Of a stretch of 47,504 nt of DNA, positions 27,527-37,697 are shown piece by piece. Within the stretch, counting starts at the first letter, position 1; every line of letters starts with the position of its first letter. The DNA comes from Holosporaceae bacterium (GTDB lineage: Bacteria > Pseudomonadota > Alphaproteobacteria > UBA3830), in assembly GCA_031267415.1 (NCBI GenBank), contig JAIRZD010000024.1, forward strand, positions 1 to 47,504. Reading direction: 5' to 3'. Both the position numbers and the translations under genes were made by a program. The notes beneath the pieces are model-generated. The model worked only from the letters and a program-made list of their open reading frames with translations, did no database searches and was not told the origin of the DNA.

Positions 27527-28159
27527 CTAACTGGATAATTTCTCGAATTCGTCGTTGGAAATTTTCGTGTTTATTTTGATGTTTTCGAGAACAATTTTGA
27601 TGACCAGGACTTCGGAGGCGTCACTTCTGTTATCGATAATTTCCCAGCCCATCAAGGTCATAGGTTTCTTTTTGAAGGTAAAAAGGACATTGCCTTCCTT
27701 TTCGATTTCGACATTCTGATTTTTGGGAGACAGTAATAGCATCACAACTTCGTCATCTTCCAGGGCTAGCTCCACATCAACTCGGTCCATCAGTGATACC
27801 TTGGACTCCAGCAAAAACGACAGCGGCGATGCGTGTGCCGGAGTGATGGTTTTTTCTTTTAGGTCCCGATTATAGTGAGTAATTTTTGAATCCTTGGCTA
27901 CCAACACATCCGCCGACGGCGACCGATAGTACAATTTCATCCGACTCGGCCTTTTAAGTAAAAAATACCCGGTGCTTTTTACGCCTCTACGATCCACCTG
28001 GACAAAATCCGCTGAAAATGTTTTTAGGGAATTAAAATAGTCCTCCAGCTGCTGCAGGTAGGCCGTTATTTTATTTTTTTCCTCGATCACCACCGGATCT
28101 GCAACGGAACTGCCGACCCATAAGAATAAAAACAGATGACATATAAACTTGAATAACAT
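27527..28159 (-). CDS. lolA: Outer-membrane lipoprotein carrier protein LolA-like
   Basis: GYFLLKRPSRMKLYYRSPSADVLVAKDSKITHYNRDLKEKT; signal peptide. Confidence 0.85.
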   Translation of the reverse strand: MLFKFICHLFLFLWVGSSVADPVVIEEKNKITAYLQQLEDYFNSLKTFSADFVQVDRRGVKSTGYFLLKRPSRMKLYYRSPSADVLVAKDSKITHYNRDLKEKTITPAHASPLSFLLESKVSLMDRVDVELALEDDEVVMLLLSPKNQNVEIEKEGNVLFTFKKKPMTLMGWEIIDNRSDASEVLVIKIVLENIKINTKISNDEFEKLSS

Positions 28160-28161
28160 TA

Positions 28162-30393
28162 TTATCTTTCCAGTATTTCCCTTTTTCCCACATGATTGGC
28201 TGCGGAAACTATGCCGGCTGTTTCCATCATGTCCACTATACGTGCCGCCCTATTGTAGCCGATTTTCAGATGCCGCTGTATAAAACTTGTGGATACCTTT
28301 CGTTCGCGCAAAATAAGTGAAACAGCTTCCCTATACATGGGATCTCCATCGGGACTATCATATTCGTCATCGCCCCTGTTGGCATCCTCATCTTCGTCCA
28401 AAATTGTTTCGATGTAGCGTGGTTCCTCCTGACCTTTGAGATATGTGGCCACCTTTTCCACCTCTCCGTCGCTCACAAATGGACAGTGGATGCGGATGGT
28501 CCGGCCGCCGGAGGCCATGTACAACATATCACCCTGCCCAAGGAGCTGCTCTGCCCCCTGCTCTCCGAGAATGGTACGGCTATCTATTTTTGAGCTCACC
28601 AGAAAGCTGATACGAGTCGGAAAGTTGGCTTTAATGGTGCCGGTTATGACGTCCACCGATGGGCGCTGGGTCGCCATTATCAGATGGATACCGGCAGCCC
28701 GGGCCATCTGGGCCAACCGCTGAACGGCCTGTTCTATATCCTTTCCGGCCACCAGCATCAGATCAGCCATTTCGTCCACTATAATTACTATGTATGGCAG
28801 CCGCTCCAGATCCATGGCCTGGTTTTCATATATGGGTTCTCCGGTTTCGGGATCAAATCCCGTATGCACCCTGCGCGTTATCTCTTCTCCGCTTTCCTTC
28901 ATGGAAGTCAATTTTGAATTGTACCCTTCGATGTTGCGGACGCCCAATTTCGACATGGCCTTATAGCGAGATTCCATTTCTTTCACGGCCCATTTTAGTG
29001 CCACCACGGCTTTTTTCGGATCCGTAACCACAGGAGTTAGGAGGTGCGGTATGTCGTCGTAAACGGACAGCTCCAGCATCTTCGGATCCACCATTATGAA
29101 TTTACATTCGCTGGGAGAAAGTTTATACAGCAGCGATAATATCATGGCGTTAATGCCGACGGATTTCCCGGAACCGGTGGTACCGGCTATCAGCAGATGC
29201 GGCATCTTGGAAAGATCCGCCACCACCGCTCCGCCTGATATGTCTTTTCCCAATGATATGGGAAGAATACATGGAGACTTTTTATAGATGCTGGATTCGA
29301 GTATTTCTCGCAAAAATACCGTTTGACGCTTGGCGTTTGGCAGTTCTATTCCCAGCGCATTTCGTCCGGGAATAACGGCAACTCTAGCAGATACGGCACT
29401 CATGTAGCGAGCAATGTCGCTGGATAGACCTATGACCCGGGAAGATTTTATGCCGGCGGCTGGTTTTAGCTCATAGAGTGTTACCACCGGTCCCGAACTA
29501 GCTCCAGTGATTTCCCCCATTATGCCGAAATCATTCAGGACAACCATCAAATTTTCCGAATATTCTTTTATTTCGGACTCCGTTACGGTTGCTTCGGAGG
29601 ATTTTGCCTCCGTCAGCAGAGCCGGCGGCGGCATCGCAAACTTCCTTATGGTTTTTTTGTTGCTAACTGCCATGGCCGCGGAAGCAAGCCCTTCATCCGG
29701 AGTTGGAGAAAGCGGATCTTCCTCGCCATCAGCTTCATCTTGCTGGTCATCATCGGCGGAAATGGCGAGCTTTATTCCCTCCAATTTTTCCTGTAATTTT
29801 TCCGGATATAACTTTTTACCCCAGTTTTTAATGCGATTTAGGGGCAGGGAAAAAACAGACCAGCGGAAACGAATCGCATAGAAAAAAGCTGTCAAAAACG
29901 TCAGGGGAAATATGACTTTGTAAATTTGACGGGCGTATTCCGTCGGCAACGGCTGCTTAGCGCTGTTGATCAGGGCAAAAAGCCACCTACCTACGAGGCC
30001 AAACTCTAGCTTTTGGCCGTCGTAGATGGCAAAAATCACCGCCGTGGAAACGCAGGCCAGCAGACAGGACATAATCCTCCAGAAAGAAACGACGTGATAT
30101 TTTATTATCTGGTACCCAAATGAAAGCAATAGAATGGAAAACACGTACGATGCCTTGCCCCACAGCTGAATCATCACATCTGCATAGCAGCTGCCGGCCA
30201 GCGAGAGCATGTTCGACGCTGTTCCATCTATGGCAGTATTCAGGGATGGATCTTCCGGGCAGTAGGAAACCAACGCCACCAGGGTCGCCAGCGCCACAAA
30301 AAATATGCAAACCCCGAAAAACTCGATAAAATACACATACAAATCAAAGATAAAATCCAGAAATGTCGCCGTATAGCTTCTTTTTTTATTCAT
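28162..30393 (-). CDS. ftsK: DNA translocase FtsK
   Basis: LIAGTTGSGKSVGINAMILSLLYK; VDPKMLELSVYDDIPHLLTPVVTDPKKA; IIVDEMADLM; C-terminal gamma domain. Confidence 0.97.
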   Translation of the reverse strand: MNKKRSYTATFLDFIFDLYVYFIEFFGVCIFFVALATLVALVSYCPEDPSLNTAIDGTASNMLSLAGSCYADVMIQLWGKASYVFSILLLSFGYQIIKYHVVSFWRIMSCLLACVSTAVIFAIYDGQKLEFGLVGRWLFALINSAKQPLPTEYARQIYKVIFPLTFLTAFFYAIRFRWSVFSLPLNRIKNWGKKLYPEKLQEKLEGIKLAISADDDQQDEADGEEDPLSPTPDEGLASAAMAVSNKKTIRKFAMPPPALLTEAKSSEATVTESEIKEYSENLMVVLNDFGIMGEITGASSGPVVTLYELKPAAGIKSSRVIGLSSDIARYMSAVSARVAVIPGRNALGIELPNAKRQTVFLREILESSIYKKSPCILPISLGKDISGGAVVADLSKMPHLLIAGTTGSGKSVGINAMILSLLYKLSPSECKFIMVDPKMLELSVYDDIPHLLTPVVTDPKKAVVALKWAVKEMESRYKAMSKLGVRNIEGYNSKLTSMKESGEEITRRVHTGFDPETGEPIYENQAMDLERLPYIVIIVDEMADLMLVAGKDIEQAVQRLAQMARAAGIHLIMATQRPSVDVITGTIKANFPTRISFLVSSKIDSRTILGEQGAEQLLGQGDMLYMASGGRTIRIHCPFVSDGEVEKVATYLKGQEEPRYIETILDEDEDANRGDDEYDSPDGDPMYREAVSLILRERKVSTSFIQRHLKIGYNRAARIVDMMETAGIVSAANHVGKREILER

Positions 30394-30414
30394 AATTCAA
30401 CTGGCACACCGCCG

Positions 30415-31014
30415 CTATAAAACATTCAACCTTATGTCGCATATCAAGTTGTTGCATGGGACACTCTGCAACTCCGTTTCGAATACAACCTTCTGATTTG
30501 GCAAAAGCTTATTGTACATCAAATCATGCGTCCATATCTTTTGATACGCGGATCGATGGATTTTTTCATCAATGTATTCGTCATTTCTTAGGGAAATTGT
30601 GAGGCTGGGCAGCACCTGAACATCCCCGGAGATGTTAGTCAACTCTCCCTTCAAGCCCATGTATAATTTCCCATTTTTCTGCACAAAAAAATTCGAAATA
30701 TTTTGTATGGAGATCATTTTTTTTGCGTCCTGGTGATTAACGCCGATCAAATCGTAGAAACAGGCGGCCGGCGGCCAAATTTTTAAAACAATGCCACTGG
30801 TAAAAAACAAAGAAAAAATCGATACAAACACCGTAAACCAGAAAAAAGTCCACTTTATTATATGGTGCGTGTGAAATTTTCTATCAGCCGCCTCGTCCGT
30901 TGCCACCTGCTGCCAGGTGGTGGAGCATATGGCGCAGCGCACCATCTTGCCACCTCCGATGGCCTCGGTCTGCACAAAATACTTACTATCGCATCCGGGG
31001 CAGGTAACTATCAT
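30415..31014 (-). CDS. MJ0042-type zinc-ribbon membrane protein
   Basis: MIVTCPGCDSKYFVQTEAIGGGKMVRCAICSTTWQQ; one TM segment. Confidence 0.88.
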   Translation of the reverse strand: MIVTCPGCDSKYFVQTEAIGGGKMVRCAICSTTWQQVATDEAADRKFHTHHIIKWTFFWFTVFVSIFSLFFTSGIVLKIWPPAACFYDLIGVNHQDAKKMISIQNISNFFVQKNGKLYMGLKGELTNISGDVQVLPSLTISLRNDEYIDEKIHRSAYQKIWTHDLMYNKLLPNQKVVFETELQSVPCNNLICDIRLNVL

Positions 31015-31290
31015 GACCAAATTTCTCTCACCCAAAACAGCTCGATATTAGCACAAAAATTATAAATGGCACACGCCGTTAGCAATTTTTGAAGATATGA
31101 AAGAAGTGCGCCCACCTAGCCCTGGGGGACATGCATTTTTCCGGACTTTCCAGGAAGTTCATGGCATTCGCCATGACCATTCCTCCGGGGATGCCAACTT
31201 TTCATTCGGAAGAAGCTATAATTTATATATTTTTTTTGTTTTTTGTTTTATCTTGAGTTAGGGAAATTTTGTTATACCTTGGAAGTGTTT

Positions 31291-33009
31291 ATGATCAACT
31301 TTTTTGATAAAGAATCCTATGGTTTTCTGAAAAATATGAACTTGTTTCAGATGGCTGTTCTAAATCCGCAAATTGCGATGCTATCCTACCTTAAAGTAGG
31401 CGAAAAATTAGCTACCCAACCAAAAAAAATAGAAGAATCACTGCAGGATTTTTTAAATCGCATCATTGATCTACAAAAAAAATTCATCGAGGATTCCTGT
31501 AGAGACAGTGGATGCATCGATCTGCAATATAATAGTAAAAATGGCACGTTTGATAATAATCCCTTCGAGAATAATCCGGCCATGCGATTCGTGCGAAAAT
31601 TCCACGAAACCACCGCCGAATGGATGCTGGATACGCTATCCAGCGTAGAGGACGTGGATCCCAAACTGATGCACTCGGCCAGATTTTTCATGAAACAATA
31701 CATAGACATGATGTCTCCGAACAATTTTCCTTTTCTGAACCCAACCGTTCTCCAAAAAACCCTGGACACCGGCGGCGAAAATATCAGGAAAGGTCTGGAG
31801 ATACTCTGGGAAGATTTCAATCACGGGGCCATAACCACCACCGACAAAAGTCGGTTTAAAATCGGCCAAAATATTGCGTCGACTCGCGGAAAAGTAATAT
31901 TCCAGAACGATCTGATGGAATTAATTCAGTATTCTCCCTCTACCGCAACGGTGCACGCGTGGCCAATATTATTCGTGCCTCCATGGATCAATAAATTTTA
32001 CATACTGGACCTGAATGACGAGCTATCGCTGGTCAAATGGGCCGTGGAACATGGATTCACGGTATTCATGATATCCTGGGTCAATCCTGGCAAAAAACAC
32101 CGGAATAAAAATTTCGAAAACTACGTTTTTGAGGGGCTACTGGAGGCCATTGGTAAAATAGCGTCTGTTACCGGAAAAAAATCCTTGCACACCCTGGGCT
32201 ATTGTGTAGGGGGAACGCTGATAGCCACTCTGCTGGCATATCTGAAAAATCCGCTCTGTCGGCAGCAACCGCCGATGAAAATAGCTTCCGCCACATTGCT
32301 TACTACGCTGCTGGATTTCGAGAGAGCCGGCGATCTGGCGATTTTCATGGCGGATAACTATCTCAACGCCATCAATGTGGAGCTGGAAGAGAAGGGATAT
32401 CTGGATGGTCAGATCATGAACAATACATTCAGTGTACTGAAAGCCAATGATATGATCTGGCGCTACGTCGTCAACAGCTATATGCTTGGCGAAAGACCGC
32501 TCCCCCATGAAATTTTATTCTGGAATGCGGATCACACCAATTTGACCCAGGCCATGCAGACTTTTCTGGCAAGAGATCTGTATCGGGACAATCTGCTCAA
32601 GACCGGAACACTGCGGCTGGGGGGTATACCACTGGACCTGGGACACATCAGCGGCATACCAATATACATGCTGGCCACCATTAAAGATCACCTGGTGCCA
32701 TGGGAAGCGGCCTTCGATGGCATAAAACTTTTTGGCGACGGAGTTCGATTTGTATTGGCCGGTTCTGGCCATGTGGCTGGCACCATCAATCCACCGGCCA
32801 AAAATAAATATTGCCACTGGCTCAACGATACCGCGGCTTGCTCATCGGCCGAATGGCTGGAAACAGCCGTCAAGGTATCCGGCTCCTGGTGGACAGAATG
32901 GATTAACTGGATTCAGAGCGTCGGAAGCGACGCCGGCGACGCACCATCGCTAGAACCACTTGGAAATATCCCTGCCCCCGGCAGCTACGTAACCACCTCG
33001 AATATCTAG
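31291..33009 (+). CDS. phaC: Class I poly(R)-hydroxyalkanoate synthase
   Basis: SLHTLGYCVGGTLIA (lipase-box-like GYCVGG), LFVPPWINKFYILDL, AGSGHVAGTINPP. Confidence 0.95.
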   Translation: MINFFDKESYGFLKNMNLFQMAVLNPQIAMLSYLKVGEKLATQPKKIEESLQDFLNRIIDLQKKFIEDSCRDSGCIDLQYNSKNGTFDNNPFENNPAMRFVRKFHETTAEWMLDTLSSVEDVDPKLMHSARFFMKQYIDMMSPNNFPFLNPTVLQKTLDTGGENIRKGLEILWEDFNHGAITTTDKSRFKIGQNIASTRGKVIFQNDLMELIQYSPSTATVHAWPILFVPPWINKFYILDLNDELSLVKWAVEHGFTVFMISWVNPGKKHRNKNFENYVFEGLLEAIGKIASVTGKKSLHTLGYCVGGTLIATLLAYLKNPLCRQQPPMKIASATLLTTLLDFERAGDLAIFMADNYLNAINVELEEKGYLDGQIMNNTFSVLKANDMIWRYVVNSYMLGERPLPHEILFWNADHTNLTQAMQTFLARDLYRDNLLKTGTLRLGGIPLDLGHISGIPIYMLATIKDHLVPWEAAFDGIKLFGDGVRFVLAGSGHVAGTINPPAKNKYCHWLNDTAACSSAEWLETAVKVSGSWWTEWINWIQSVGSDAGDAPSLEPLGNIPAPGSYVTTSNI

Positions 33010-33208
33010 GCCAGGAAGACGGCGGCAACCAGCGTTGGATTTTTCCGAACCCGCCGAGAAGTAACTGAGAATCACCAGAAGAGCGAAATTTCGCATAGTT
33101 CACGAATACAAGCGGCAAATATCTTGACCTTTCGTCGTGGAAATAGTAGAAGATCTAGATGTCGCGTTCGTTTGCTGGTTGATGTTTTTTTGCAATATAT
33201 TTACAATG

Positions 33209-33285
33209 GCGGGTGTAGCTCAGTTGGTTAGAGCGCCAGATTGTGGCTCTGGAGGTCGTCGGTTCGATCCCGATTACTCGCCCCA
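33209..33285 (+). tRNA. tRNA-His (anticodon GTG)
   Basis: Acceptor GCGGGTG/TACTCGC, C73, G at -1, loop TTGTGGC, encoded CCA. Confidence 0.95.
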
Positions 33286-33316
33286 GCTGTTCGACGACTT
33301 GGAGAGTGGTTGTTAC

Positions 33317-33811
33317 ATGAGTTATCTTAGATACGATGAGCTGGTTCAAAATGCTCTGATTACTGTTGTAAAAGATGTGTTGCTGGACGTGGCGAAAAAT
33401 GGTCTGATGGGCGATCATCACTTTTATATACGCTTTCGCACGGATCATCCAGGAGCCAAAGCTCCCCATTACCTCAAGGAACGCCATCCCGAAGAGGTGA
33501 TGATTGTTATCCAGTATCAATTTTGGAATCTTAGGGTAGAGAGTGATCGTTTTTCGGTGGATCTGAGCTTTAATGGTACCCAGGAAACACTGGTCGTTCC
33601 ATTTTCGTCATTGACCGCTTTTGTGGATCCATCCGTAAAATTTGCTCTACAATTCACGCCGAAATTTGATGAGCCCGGATTCCCCGGCGGCCCTGGAGGC
33701 GGTCCCGGAAAAGGAATTAGGGGAAAAAACGTCGACGTTATCGAGAAAACAAACCCAGCGGCCGGATCCGATGAAAAAATCATAAGTTTGGACAGTTTTC
33801 GTAAGAAATAG
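33317..33811 (+). CDS. sspB: SspB-family ClpXP adaptor (alphaproteobacterial type)
   Basis: [54 protein letters not shown]. Confidence 0.9.
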   Translation: MSYLRYDELVQNALITVVKDVLLDVAKNGLMGDHHFYIRFRTDHPGAKAPHYLKERHPEEVMIVIQYQFWNLRVESDRFSVDLSFNGTQETLVVPFSSLTAFVDPSVKFALQFTPKFDEPGFPGGPGGGPGKGIRGKNVDVIEKTNPAAGSDEKIISLDSFRKK

Positions 33812-33813
33812 TT

Positions 33814-34464
33814 ATGTTAACCAAATTCGCAGACGTTGTTTTATTAACGATTGTTCCGCTGTTCTTTGCCATTGCGCTGCATGAAATTTCCCATGGACTG
33901 GCGGCCTTTGCTTTGGGCGATAATACAGCCCAAAAAGCCGGACGATTTAAATTACACACGCATTTCGATTTGGTTGGATCGCTGCTGTTGCCTGGAATTT
34001 TATATCTATTGCATTTCCCATTCGTAATCGGCTATGCGAAACCAGTTCCGGTGAACGCTAGAAACTTCAAGGATCCGCTGGTGGACATGGCGATTGTGGC
34101 GATAGCCGGACCTCTGTGCAATTTATTGCTGGCTCTGGCGATGGCGCTATTGCTGAATAATATTAACATAACGGCCGCTCCCCTCTGTGAATTTTGCGCT
34201 CATTTTGTAATAGCCAATCTGTGCTTGTTTTTCCTTAATCTTATACCAATTCCGCCGCTGGACGGCAGTCGCGTTGCAGCAGCCCTGATGCCGGAAAAAT
34301 TTGTGGGTACTTACTATGCTCTGGAGCCATTTGGTTTTTTCATAATAATTGCCATCGAGATGTTTTTACGCCAACTATCCACCTTGGTGGGGAGCAACAT
34401 CAGCCTATTCCATTTCGCCATCGATGTGCCAATGCGCGGAATTTTGAACATGCTCTTTGCCTAG
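33814..34464 (+). CDS. Site-2 protease family (M50) membrane metalloprotease
   Basis: HEISHG zinc motif; NLIPIPPLDGSRV. Confidence 0.93.
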   Translation: MLTKFADVVLLTIVPLFFAIALHEISHGLAAFALGDNTAQKAGRFKLHTHFDLVGSLLLPGILYLLHFPFVIGYAKPVPVNARNFKDPLVDMAIVAIAGPLCNLLLALAMALLLNNINITAAPLCEFCAHFVIANLCLFFLNLIPIPPLDGSRVAAALMPEKFVGTYYALEPFGFFIIIAIEMFLRQLSTLVGSNISLFHFAIDVPMRGILNMLFA

Positions 34465-34650
34465 ACATGATGCCACCCATATCCTGGTCGGCTAGTCTCT
34501 AGATAAAAGAATTCGGATAATTCAAAATTTGCTAAACAATCGCCTGCGAAAAATGCTAAACTTCCGGATGCTAGTCGATGTTTTTTTGGAACGCACTCTT
34601 TTCCAACCGTCGGTTCCTGGTGTGATGCGCTTCACTTTTGAATAGGCAAA

Positions 34651-36249
34651 ATGTTCGGTTTTTTCTCACTAAACGATTTTCTAACTAGCCGTCGCATGGG
34701 CTATGCGTTTTTCGGAATGATTGCGGCGCTGGGCTTTGCTCCCATAAATTTATTTCCAGCGTTTATATTGGCCATGGCGTGGTTTTTTGCACAGACTCAG
34801 CTAGACAATGACTGTGCTTTTTTCGATGCGTTCATTTTTTTTCTATTTATGCACGTGGCCGGCCTCTATTGGCTGGTATACCCGCTTACCCTGGATATAA
34901 TAACCCACGGCTGGCTAATACCAGTGGCCGTGATTCTGGTTCCGGCATATTTTGCGCTGCAGCTATCTATCGGTTGGCTACTAGCAAAACATATGGCCGA
35001 CGGCATTCTCAACGGCGTCATATTATACTCATCATTCAGCTGTATAATAATGTATATATATGGCCATTTTTCCTTCGGATTTCCCTGGCTGTTGCCGGCT
35101 TATATATGGGGATGTCATGAAATATTTTTGCAGACCATCTGTCTCTACGGCACGCACGGGCTAAACTTGACAACGATGGCGATTTCCTGCCTGTGTGGAA
35201 CGTCTTTTGTATTTTATAAAAAAAATGATCGACCAAAGGCTGTGGCATTCGCCGTCGTTGCTGCTGGATTATTAATTACCATGACGTTATTTGGTATTTT
35301 TAGAACGCTATCGCATGAAACTTCCTGGAGTAGCCATCGGGCTCGACTGGTGCAATGTAATCTGGCGCAACAGAAAAAAAATAATCCAAAATTGTCGAGG
35401 GAAAATTTGCAGGAACACCTCAACCTCAGCCATGGAAATTCCAATGTGGAGTTCGTTGTGTGGCCCGAGGCCAGCATCCCATATCTGTACCAGGAAAAGC
35501 TCGAATGGTTCCATGACCTCTGTCGAAAAATTTTGGCGCAGAATGTGTATTTGGTGGCCGGAGCCGTTCGCCAGGATATCGTTTCTTCAAAAATATATAA
35601 CAGCATTGTCACCATCGATCATCTTGGAAAAAATGTGCTGAATTACGACAAAAGGCGACTGGTGCCCTTTGGGGAATATGTGCCATTTCGCGGTTTTATT
35701 CCGTCGGCATTCCAGAGCATAGCCAGTAGCATAGGCGATTTTGACCTGGGAGAATCTCCGAAAATATTAGCCATCAACGGTCTAAACTTTCTGCTGAACA
35801 TATGCTACGAGGCAGCATTTCCGGAGAATTTTTTTCCGGAAAATGGTCCGCTGCCGGACGCCATAATAAATGTCACCAACGATGCCTGGTTCGGTTATAC
35901 ATCGGAGCCATACCAACATTTGTTAATTGTCCGATGTCGATCCATAGAAACAGGACTGCCACTAATGCGATGCGCAAATTACGGCATAAGCGCCGTATTC
36001 GATGGCTGTGGTCGAGAACTGAGCCGTATTGACATAAACACAGCCGGCGCTATGGATTTTTTTATTCCCCATAAAATTGCAGAGCTCCCCACATATGCCC
36101 AATATGGAGACACAATTTTCTGGCTAATGATTTTGGCATTGCTGCTGATATCAGGGATTTCGTCCCTAAAAAACGTGGTCGGAAAAATTAGAAAACGCTG
36201 GAAAAGGCAAAAGTCAGATGGAGCTAGGAATCCTTCGGCAACGCATTAG
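34651..36249 (+). CDS. lnt: Apolipoprotein N-acyltransferase
   Basis: FVVWPEASIPYL, YDKRRLVPFGEYVPFR, NICYEAAFPE, NVTNDAWFGYTSEPYQH. Confidence 0.95.
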   Translation: MFGFFSLNDFLTSRRMGYAFFGMIAALGFAPINLFPAFILAMAWFFAQTQLDNDCAFFDAFIFFLFMHVAGLYWLVYPLTLDIITHGWLIPVAVILVPAYFALQLSIGWLLAKHMADGILNGVILYSSFSCIIMYIYGHFSFGFPWLLPAYIWGCHEIFLQTICLYGTHGLNLTTMAISCLCGTSFVFYKKNDRPKAVAFAVVAAGLLITMTLFGIFRTLSHETSWSSHRARLVQCNLAQQKKNNPKLSRENLQEHLNLSHGNSNVEFVVWPEASIPYLYQEKLEWFHDLCRKILAQNVYLVAGAVRQDIVSSKIYNSIVTIDHLGKNVLNYDKRRLVPFGEYVPFRGFIPSAFQSIASSIGDFDLGESPKILAINGLNFLLNICYEAAFPENFFPENGPLPDAIINVTNDAWFGYTSEPYQHLLIVRCRSIETGLPLMRCANYGISAVFDGCGRELSRIDINTAGAMDFFIPHKIAELPTYAQYGDTIFWLMILALLLISGISSLKNVVGKIRKRWKRQKSDGARNPSATH

Positions 36250-36400
36250 ACTTCTTTCGAAACAAAGATATTTCGAGGAATTTATAGGAGCATACGGAGC
36301 GCAGGACCGCAGGACCGCGGTGTACATGTGGTACATGAGGATCCGAGCACCGAAGCGACGCAGAAATTACCGAAAGAGCGCATGTTTCGAAAGAAGTCTA
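36247..36400 (+). repeat. Palindromic element copy 5, 154 bp with an 8-bp internal duplication
   Basis: Both TIRs intact; internal GCAGGACCGCAGGACCGCGGTG gives one extra GACCGCAG-type unit. Confidence 0.97.
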
Positions 36401-37695
36401 TTGAGATCGCTCACTATTACCGTTCTAATCCGGGAAGGATCAAATAACTTTTTAGCTACCTTCTGCAGCAAATTCCTGGGGATCTCGTCGAACGGCAGAG
36501 ATGCCTTTTTTATTTTTATATCCAAATCATTCAAAGATTCGAATCCATTGTCGGCTGTTTTCACAAAAAATTCTCGGGTTTCCTCCAATGCTCCGGGATC
36601 TATTTTCACAAAATATTCCTGTATTTTTCGCGTAGTATATGCCAAGTATTTTTGCAAATCATCCTTGGCGATGTAGGCAATCCAGTAAAAAACCTTCGAC
36701 CACGACCTATCCAAATAATGATAAAAAACGTTATGGGTTATGCCGTCTGCCCTTAATCCATTGATAAAATCGCCGATTTTGTCATCAAATACTGTGCTCA
36801 TGATGACGTGGGCAGCAGCCTCTTCCTGCTCCGTCATGTCATCCAGGCGGATTGCAGTCATGACGCCGGCCACTGCTCTCATTTCGGACTTTGTTATCAG
36901 AGCAACGGATTCGCCTGACATGGAAGGCGAAAGTGTTGGGGCTGCCACCTTTGCCATTGGATCAGCAGCAGGCATCCACTTTCCCCAGGCTTCCAGATAT
37001 CCGGCTGTATCAAACTGAGATATTTTTCCAACAAAAATTACCTCCAAATTACTGCGTGTAAACCTGTTGGCCATAAATTCCTGCAGGCTTTTTAGGGTTA
37101 CGCAGGATATGGCCTGGGAACTGCCGGTGGTGCTTAGTCCGTAGACGCTGTCAGCGTACAGCATGCTGAGCATTTTATCCAGAAGTAGATCGCCTGGGCT
37201 TGCCATTTCGGGATCCAGCACGACTGGATATAGACGCTTTACCTGTTCCAGGTCAGCATGGGAGAATCCGGGGGCTGAAAATGCCAACGATATAAAATTC
37301 ATAGCATCCAATATTTTGCTTTTGGTAACGAAAAATGAGAACACAAAATCGTCTTCATCAGCCGCCACGGTGAAACAGCGCACCTCCAAATCCAATAGCC
37401 GTTCGGAGGTCTCTTCCGCCGATAATCCTCCAATTTTATTGAACAACAGGCGCGAGATCAGGAGGGAAATCCCATGTTCTGAAATATCATTGTGCAATAC
37501 GCCGGCATTTTTGAACCGATATTTTACATATACAATGTCACCGCTATTTATATTCACCAGAGACGTTTTTATATCCATATTATTGTTAACACTACAAATT
37601 TCCAGCGTTTTATTGTGTGCCTTTTTCATGAGAATAGGAGTGGATATCAACGCAGCCGCCACAAAACATGCAATGTTTTTTATATTTTTGCTCAT
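36367..37695 (-). CDS. M16-like peptidase paralogue lacking the zinc motif
   Basis: M16 architecture (LHNDISEHGISLLISRLLFNKIG; RSNLEVIFVGKI) without HxxEH; C-terminus inside the element. Confidence 0.75.
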   Translation of the reverse strand: MSKNIKNIACFVAAALISTPILMKKAHNKTLEICSVNNNMDIKTSLVNINSGDIVYVKYRFKNAGVLHNDISEHGISLLISRLLFNKIGGLSAEETSERLLDLEVRCFTVAADEDDFVFSFFVTKSKILDAMNFISLAFSAPGFSHADLEQVKRLYPVVLDPEMASPGDLLLDKMLSMLYADSVYGLSTTGSSQAISCVTLKSLQEFMANRFTRSNLEVIFVGKISQFDTAGYLEAWGKWMPAADPMAKVAAPTLSPSMSGESVALITKSEMRAVAGVMTAIRLDDMTEQEEAAAHVIMSTVFDDKIGDFINGLRADGITHNVFYHYLDRSWSKVFYWIAYIAKDDLQKYLAYTTRKIQEYFVKIDPGALEETREFFVKTADNGFESLNDLDIKIKKASLPFDEIPRNLLQKVAKKLFDPSRIRTVIVSDLNRLLSKHALFR

Positions 37696-37697
37696 GG

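Noticed and set aside
36218-36676. 152-aa plus-strand ORF across the element downstream of lnt
   Set aside because: Out of frame with lnt, antisense to the M16 gene, and formed by the +8 bp copy.
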